The notes under the pieces: generated by a model
What the model was told of the DNA's origin: nothing
What the model saw: the letters and a program-made list of their open reading frames with translations, nothing else
Database searches by the model: none
NCBI GenBank assembly: GCA_034696485.1
Contig: JAQIWT010000955.1
Coordinates: 1-13,491, forward strand
Length of the DNA: 13,491 bases
Direction: 5' to 3'
From: Isohypsibius dastychi
Taxonomy: Eukaryota > Tardigrada > Eutardigrada > Parachela > Isohypsibiidae
In this document: piece by piece, positions 9,167-13,491 of the stretch
How the letters are laid out: every line of letters starts with the position of its first letter
Numbering within the stretch: the first letter of the stretch is position 1
Program-made: the position numbers and the translations under genes

Positions 9167-9169
9167 TGC

Positions 9170-10709
9170 AACAACAGAGTACCTTATGTAACGGAAAATG
9201 ACAGGCAGTTCTTGAAACATCAGAAATGTGTTTGCAAAGAGAAAAACATCTCAAGATTTTAGGGGTTCTCTACATGATGTTAAATAACGAGCTTTGAGAC
9301 ATCACCATTCCAATCTGTGTTAATGTTAAATGACTTTGAGTACTTGACCGGTGGTGCGCTCCTTCTTCTTCTTTGTGGATTACTTTGTGGTAGTAGTACA
9401 TTAACGGATCATTGAGATCGTTACCCATCTCCAAACTCCTTTTCACTTTTTGGCTTAATCTGTTTTCGAGAAGTATCTTACTGTCATCACCTCAATTTGA
9501 TGAGTTCTGGGATACCCCCAATGCACTCGCATTTGATTACATTGTCAGCACACTGTGACCGTATCTATGTTGATCACAAATCCGAAGAGAAATGTGAACT
9601 AGGAGGACGCTTTTGTCAAAAGAATCGCTAATCTCAAGTCAGTGGCTGAAAAATCCTAGTCAAACTGGAGTTCTTCACAAGGATCTCACTCAGTGTTACA
9701 CATTCCACATCTAAAGGCAATTCGATCATTTTCTGTCGGTCTAAAACCGCTAAAAATTCACAAATGCAATAAACCTTGTGAAAAACCATGCCAATATTTA
9801 GATCGCTACATATATTTTACATGACATATGGCCTATGGCCTACTGTGTTTGACAAATGGTTCTCTTTTGTTTTTGATTTGCCTCGACTGAATTTCCTGAC
9901 CCAAGAAGTTCTCTAAACGTATACCGTACCGACTTTGCTGATAATCTCTCTGTTTGAGAGTCAATACCATACGTCACAGAGCTCAACTATATCACCTGCC
10001 TATGGACGTATTGTCAGCTCGCCAAATACGAGTCGAGCAGAGGGTGACCAACCAGTGACCAGTGACCAGCCAACTAGTGTACTGCTACCCATTTAATTGA
10101 ATTTCTCAAACATCTTGTTACGCAGCACTGAATTTCTGAGCGAGATCATGGCCATAAATGTGTTGTTTATCAAATGGAACTTGTCACGATTTGAAAAGCT
10201 CATCACAATCACCAAGTAGCCACCGTATTTCTTACCTCATTGATGTCAGCTTGACCCCGTGCTGATTTTCCAAAATGAGCAGAAATTTCCATGATATCGA
10301 TATCCCAAGAACACAAAAACTCGCGTATCTAATTTCCACGATAGGGCTCAAATGGCTGAAGGGGAGATTCCAGAAGATACAGTCGGCAAAGTGATTTCAG
10401 AGACGCATCACAACAAACTCGATCGCGAGAATGCTCGCTCAAAAATTGCATTCCAAAACGACGTCTAGCGCATGCTGTTTATGTATCCTCGGAAAAGCTA
10501 TGATTCATGAATCTCCCATCTCTCGCAAACCTCCACAAAGATCATTAACCACATCCAGACTCGACCTCGACATTCAAGAAATGTGTAGATAAGCGGAAAA
10601 GAAAAGCAATAACTAACTCAGTGGAGGCGCGAAAATGGCCAAAAAAGTGTCCAACTGGGAACATATACATGAACAACAAACTCTCTCCTCTTCCTCGCTC
10701 TCTTTCCCC
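9170..10709. other. Upstream region of the GluN1-like gene, no gene recognised
   Basis: I find no coding exon with convincing homology on either strand and no RNA gene. Small features are a direct repeat of ATGGCCT near 9829-9842, a short ACCAGTG repeat near 10050-10070, and a CT-rich stretch (GA-rich on the minus strand) at about 10680-10710 that resembles promoter-proximal GAGA-type sequence. The receptor gene's promoter and leader exon probably lie here, but no clear minus-strand TATA box is visible. Confidence 0.5.
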
Positions 10710-10725
10710 CGACTTGCGCAAGTCG
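10710..10725. promoter_or_regulatory. 16-bp perfect palindrome with C/EBP-like core
   Basis: CGACTTGCGCAAGTCG is its own reverse complement. The centre TTGCGCAA matches the classic C/EBP-family bZIP half-site pair. It lies about 1.6 kb upstream of the receptor ATG, next to the GA-rich stretch. The palindrome is seen directly; a binding role is inferred from motif resemblance. Confidence 0.45.
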
Positions 10726-11066
10726 TTCAAAATCGACATTTTATTGCACATATTGTATGCTGGCAGGGGGCTTGGGTGCGCTGACGTGCGTATTCAGTCG
10801 GGCGGCGGGATTATATTGCAGTGAGAAAGAAGACGGATGGGAATACAAGTGTATCGACCTATTTCCGGTCTAAAGCCCAGCACGCTTTATTCTCTCATCC
10901 TCTTCCGTTTGGCTTCAAGGCCTTCCGCGTTGCAGACACACACACTCAGGCAGGCAGTACAGTACATTCACGCATGCGTTTTCTGAATTGAAGAGAGTTT
11001 TTGAAGTTCATGGGTTCAGTCATCGATACTGTTTTGGAAACTCATCAAATTCAATGGACAGGCCCG
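10726..11066. other. Spacer between palindrome and tRNA gene
   Basis: Contains a CACACACA-CTCAGGCAGGCAGTACAGTACA low-complexity stretch near 10937-10965. I see no gene, transposon end or structured RNA. Confidence 0.4.
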
Positions 11067-11082
11067 AAAAAAAGTGCAAAAA
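11067..11082 (-). terminator. RNA polymerase III terminators of tRNA-Lys
   Basis: On the minus strand a T5 run (11082-11078) begins 3 nt after the last tRNA base, and a T7 run (11073-11067) follows as back-up. This is the expected arrangement for an active Pol III gene. Confidence 0.85.
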
Positions 11083-11084
11083 GT

Positions 11085-11157
11085 CGCCCTCTGGGGGGGT
11101 CGAACCCCCGACATTCAGGTTAAAAGCCTGACGCTCTACCGACTGAGCTAAAAGGGC
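11085..11157 (-). tRNA. tRNA-Lys (anticodon UUU)
   Basis: The 73-nt minus-strand sequence folds into a full cloverleaf. The 7-bp acceptor stem pairs GCCCTTT with AGAGGGC (one T-G), the D arm is GCTC/GAGC, and the anticodon stem TCAGG/CCTGA closes the loop CTTTTAA with anticodon TTT. The T arm is GGGGG/CCCCC with loop TTCGACC and the discriminator base is G. There is no intron. Internal Pol III boxes are intact (TAGCTCAGTCGG and GGTTCGACCCC) and a T5 terminator follows, so it looks functional. It decodes AAA and AAG lysine codons. Confidence 0.96.
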
Positions 11158-11563
11158 TTAGTTACAGTGAAGCAACTGATTGAACCATCACGTTACTAAA
11201 AATCTTCGCTCAGTAGTCCAAAAAATCACTTGCTTCTGAGATGATAGATGGCATGACTGACGGAATCATCGAACGAAGCCCGCAAATGAGTGCCATTAAT
11301 TAACCCATGTTCACCAATCTTTTCCGCTTGATACAAGCCATAATATTCGGTAATTACTCTATCCTCGCGCGTAACTGGCACTAACACGGGGAGTGTTATG
11401 GTTGTTCGTTTAACTGTATAGACAGCAGCCGATCGCCAAGGAGAGTTTATTGAGAACGTAAGAATGAGAGTAAGTTGGAATAACACAGCGGCGCTAGCTA
11501 GATATAGTAGCAATAGAATGCCGCAAGGAAGGAGAAGCACAGTAACCGCGATGACTAATATCA
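11158..11563. other. Unassigned sequence upstream of the tRNA, possible LTR body
   Basis: The minus strand carries CTCAATAAACTC, with AATAAA at 11451-11446, a possible poly(A) signal either for an LTR or for the exon ending at 11744. A hydrophobic 112-aa open frame runs through it but lacks an ATG start and any recognisable domain. No second copy of this sequence exists in the window, so LTR identity cannot be tested here. Confidence 0.3.
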
Positions 11564-11582
11564 CACGAGGTGTGACCTCGTG
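11564..11582. repeat. Perfect 8-bp inverted repeat with 3-nt loop
   Basis: CACGAGGT at 11564-11571 and ACCTCGTG at 11575-11582 are exact reverse complements, separated by GTG. It sits directly beside the candidate LTR terminus TGTCACG on the minus strand. Confidence 0.7.
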
Positions 11583-11600
11583 ACATCCCCCTCCTTAAAA
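11583..11600 (-). mobile_element. Possible polypurine tract and LTR start of a Ty3/gypsy-like remnant
   Basis: The minus strand reads TTTTAAGGAGGGGGA (11600-11586) followed by TGTCACGAGG. A purine tract directly before a TG is the layout at the 3' LTR of LTR retrotransposons, where it primes plus-strand DNA. One frame through it reads SRRECCFKEGDVT and then stops, a tail that resembles ends of Ty3/gypsy pol products, but that frame is closed by a TAG about 60 bp upstream. No protease, reverse transcriptase or integrase is visible. It may be a solo LTR, a decayed remnant or a chance match. Confidence 0.3.
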
Positions 11601-11743
11601 CAACATTCACGTCTCGAGAATGGAAAGTGAAACTTGAACTATTCGCAGCTGCTTCTCATGAGTTCAGTTCAGAAATCTTGCGATGAATCAGTGTATTCGG
11701 TATTTTGCGTCAGATCTTGGCTGAACGTTCCGCTTGACGTTCC

Positions 11744-11864
11744 CTAACATGTGTCCATAGCCGAATAAGCAGCGTTTTCCAAGGTGGATGTACTCCAGAT
11801 GTTGAATCCCAAATCCATACACATATGTTTACAGTTGTAGTTCACCACAACTGAGTCACAAGCC
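11744..11864 (-). CDS. Doubtful Cys-rich terminal exon of an unrecognised gene
   Basis: After a good acceptor (TTTTTAATTTTCAG) the minus strand has 39 open codons and a TAG stop at 11746-11744. The peptide has four cysteines, including CKHMC, and ends Asp-Thr-Cys. An AATAAA lies about 300 bp further on. I recognise no family and could not find a matching upstream exon, because the region above is repetitive. It may be a real last exon of a secreted protein or an accident of a degenerate repeat. Confidence 0.22.
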
Positions 11865-11906
11865 CTGAAAATTAAAAATCGAATCAGTATTCGATTCGGG
11901 TAACAA

Positions 11907-11932
11907 CTCAGCGCAGTCGCTGAGCGCAGTCA
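11907..11932. repeat. AGCGCAGTC dispersed repeat, copy A, with 7-bp hairpin
   Basis: CTCAGCG and CGCTGAG form perfect arms around a CAGT loop, followed by a second CGCAGTC. Related copies TCAGCGCAGTGCCTGAGCGTAG at 12635 and TTCAGCGTAGTCGCCCAGCGCAG at 12705 show this is a dispersed family within the repeat district. Confidence 0.6.
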
Positions 11933-12137
11933 ACAGTCTGTTACTGTTACGTGACCTCGATGGCGAGATTTTCGCATCTCCGAAGAGCGTACAGAACTGG
12001 TATTCTTGACATAATAGTCAATTCCGTTTTTTTTTCTTTTTCTTTTTTTTTCGCCAATTCCTTTTTTTTTGTTCTTCAAAGCTTCATACTAGGCTCATTT
12101 GCGTCCCCAACATCAAGAGCTGCTGTTGATTCTGTCA

Positions 12138-12336
12138 GGGAGACATCTCTCTCTGGTGAGGCTGACCACTGCCACCTCGTGCTGGGTCACATTTAACCCG
12201 CGCAGTGAGACTGTTCCCACTGAAAGGCTGACCACTGCCGGCCTTCTCTTGAGTCACGGTTGATCTCGCTCCGGGAGACTATTCTCACCGACTAGGCTGA
12301 CCATTGCCGGCCTCGCCATGAGTCGCATTCGAACTC
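12138..12336. repeat. Three degenerate 66-69 bp tandem copies
   Basis: Each copy has GGGAGAC or GTGAGAC, a pyrimidine-rich segment, GGCTGACCA(C/T)TGCC and then GAGTC or GGTCAC. The GGCTGACC anchor recurs at 12160, 12226 and 12295. The third copy runs into the 24-bp array that follows, which may have grown from its end by slippage. Confidence 0.7.
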
Positions 12337-12436
12337 GCGCCATGAGTCGCTTTCGAACTCGCGCCATGAGTCGCATTCGACTCGCGCCATGAGTCGCATT
12401 CGAACTCGCGCCATGAGTCGCATTCGAACTCGCACA
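12317..12436. repeat. 24-bp tandem array, five copies
   Basis: The unit CATGAGTCGCATTCGAACTC plus GCGC starts at 12317, 12341, 12365, 12388 and 12412. One unit lacks a base, so spacing is 24, 24, 23 and 24. Each unit contains GAGTCG-CAT-TCGAACTC, a near-palindrome. The minus strand is open through the array, with 8-residue Arg/Met-rich repeats, but the one-base deletion changes frame, which argues against coding. Confidence 0.85.
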
Positions 12437-13138
12437 AGAGGACTGATCTCTCTTGCTTGGTGAACCAAAGCTCACCACAACTGATTTACAAATAAATCAG
12501 ACAGGAAGGAAACCTTCCCTGTGTCAGTTGGTACTGACACCTGCACCGCAATGGATTGCGTACCACCGATGAACCAACGGCACTGCAACCAACACCCTTG
12601 TTTAAAGCACGTACAAATTTCTGACATTTTCAGCTCAGCGCAGTGCCTGAGCGTAGTTGACCTGACTTTGCTCCTTTCCAACATTTCAATCCGATACTCA
12701 CCATGTTCAGCGTAGTCGCCCAGCGCAGTCACCAGAAACAATATCTCAAACTCTTCGGCATCACTCGTCAGCTTGCACGAAGAAACGGCGTATCTCATAC
12801 CCGTCTGCCCTTCATAGGTGGGCTCACCCTGTCCTTCACAGGTGGACTCACCCTGCCCTTCAAAGGTGGGCTCACCCTGCTGCATTCTCACAGCAAACCA
12901 GCCAAGCTTCAATTCATAAAGCCGGCGTTTCCAGACCAGGCTGATCAGACCTGTTCTGCCCATGAGCTCCCAATAAATACGATATGGATAATAAGTTAAT
13001 ATTCCTTAAGCCACTTATGATAATAATTCCTCTTATGTACATGAACCCCTCACCTATAACCACAACACAACTTCAATCGCGTCGTATGTGGGTCTCAAAA
13101 CTTCGAGCGTTCCACCCACAACGCGTGTCCGGTCAATA
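12437..13138. other. Repeat-bearing non-genic stretch left of the partial gene
   Basis: Holds the dispersed AGCGCAGTC copies at 12635-12660 and 12705-12733 and the second 24-bp array at 12805-12876. A 163-codon minus-strand frame (12963-12472) spans it without a recognisable domain. From 12960 to 13138 the sequence is unique and should contain the 3' UTR of the gene ending at 13139. Confidence 0.45.
12805..12876. repeat. Second 24-bp tandem array, three copies
   Basis: The unit CTGCCCTTCAT plus AGGTGGGCTCACC repeats at 12805, 12829 and 12853, with few changes. On the minus strand it would encode three 8-residue repeats of the form GEPT(Y/F)EGQ with a Ser-Thr-Cys variant. It shares its 24-bp period, but not its sequence, with the array at 12317. 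Confidence 0.85.
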
Positions 13139-13491
13139 TTAATTCAAGAAATCGGCATTGTCAGCCACCCAGAATGCGTCATCCGGGATTACCATACAGG
13201 TGTAACAGAACGGCCTTCCGTCTGCATTCACGCTCTCATCAGTGAATCTCAATTCTTGAATTCTCGAAGAACCATCATAATAGCTGTCCATTTGATTAAT
13301 GAACTCCATCTCGGAAGTGAGCTGTTTTAATTTTTCTCTCAGCTTGGCCAACTCTTCGGCTTGATTGACACCTTCGGCGATCGCTGGAATTTGATTTACC
13401 GTGAGTTTGCTGTTGCCTAAAGCGGCAAATGCAGGAACGTACGTACCTAATTGGGCTAATCCATTAGCTAATGGATTCAGTAATCCATTAC
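13139..13491 (-). CDS. Unrecognised protein, C-terminal 116 codons (5' end beyond window)
   Basis: The minus-strand frame is open from the window edge to TAA at 13141-13139. Visible parts in order are a Leu/Asn/Gly/Pro-rich stretch with NPLANGL near the edge, then PAFAAL, then a charged heptad-like segment around AEELAKLREKLKQL that could form a coiled coil, then MDSYYDG, then a C-terminal part with FCYTC and DAFWVADN. Codon use looks natural and there are no in-frame stops, which supports a real exon. The CxxC pair could form a disulfide. I do not recognise the family and no function is assigned. Its start, and whether the edge falls inside an exon of a longer gene, cannot be seen. Confidence 0.6.
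   Translation of the reverse strand, partial: NGLLNPLANGLAQLGTYVPAFAALGNSKLTVNQIPAIAEGVNQAEELAKLREKLKQLTSEMEFINQMDSYYDGSSRIQELRFTDESVNADGRPFCYTCMVIPDDAFWVADNADFLN

Noticed and set aside
10545-10824. Overlapping frames on both strands near 10.6 kb
   Set aside because: Low-complexity purine/pyrimidine sequence keeps them open; no homology or splice support is visible.
11226-11564. 112-codon hydrophobic minus-strand frame resembling a membrane protein
   Set aside because: It has no ATG start, a TAA closes the frame shortly upstream, no acceptor precedes it and the sequence is better read as a 3' UTR or LTR body.
12254-12478. 74-codon Arg/Met-rich minus-strand frame
   Set aside because: It is a translation of the 24-bp array, and one unit has a one-base deletion that shifts the frame, so coding selection is unlikely.
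12472-12963. 163-codon minus-strand frame with 8-residue repeats and several cysteines
   Set aside because: The repeats follow from the 24-bp array, no domain is recognisable and no splice or promoter context supports it. It cannot be excluded outright.

Overview
The window looks like nuclear DNA from a small-genome invertebrate animal, most likely a nematode. Two spliced neural receptor genes lie head to tail on the minus strand. Most of their introns are only 52-66 nt. Acceptors are varied (GCAG, ACAG, CTAG, ATAG, TCAG), not the near-invariant UUUUCAG of Caenorhabditis, and base composition is moderate. This fits a clade I nematode such as a Trichuris relative, but that placement is inference and no marker gene proves it.

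Layout, left to right. 1-334: minisatellite of 21-bp near-palindromic units with a ~101-bp higher-order period. 336-712: no gene seen. 713-3241 (minus): five-exon opsin-like class A GPCR of 375 aa, with a TATA box at 3307-3314. 3315-3756: spacer between the two genes. 3757-9122 (minus): complete 18-exon gene for a GluN1-type NMDA receptor subunit of 914 aa, with every intron phase consistent. 9166-11084: upstream region with a 16-bp bZIP-like palindrome. 11085-11157 (minus): tRNA-Lys(UUU) with a Pol III terminator. 11158-13138: repeat-rich stretch with a possible polypurine tract/LTR edge, a doubtful Cys-rich terminal exon and several tandem arrays. 13139-13491 (minus): C-terminal part of an unrecognised protein, cut by the window end.

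Both receptors have an intact scaffold but changed ligand-pocket residues. The opsin-like protein keeps Tyr at the rhodopsin 113 position, Glu at 181, DRY and NPxxY, but the retinal-binding Lys is Arg. The GluN1 subunit keeps the pore Asn, the SYTANLAAF gate and the conserved cysteines, but the ligand-anchoring Arg is His and three other contact positions differ. The gate motif is encoded across an 8-nt microexon whose skipping gives an immediate stop.

All gene models were spliced by hand from sequence logic and protein homology. No transcript evidence was available.
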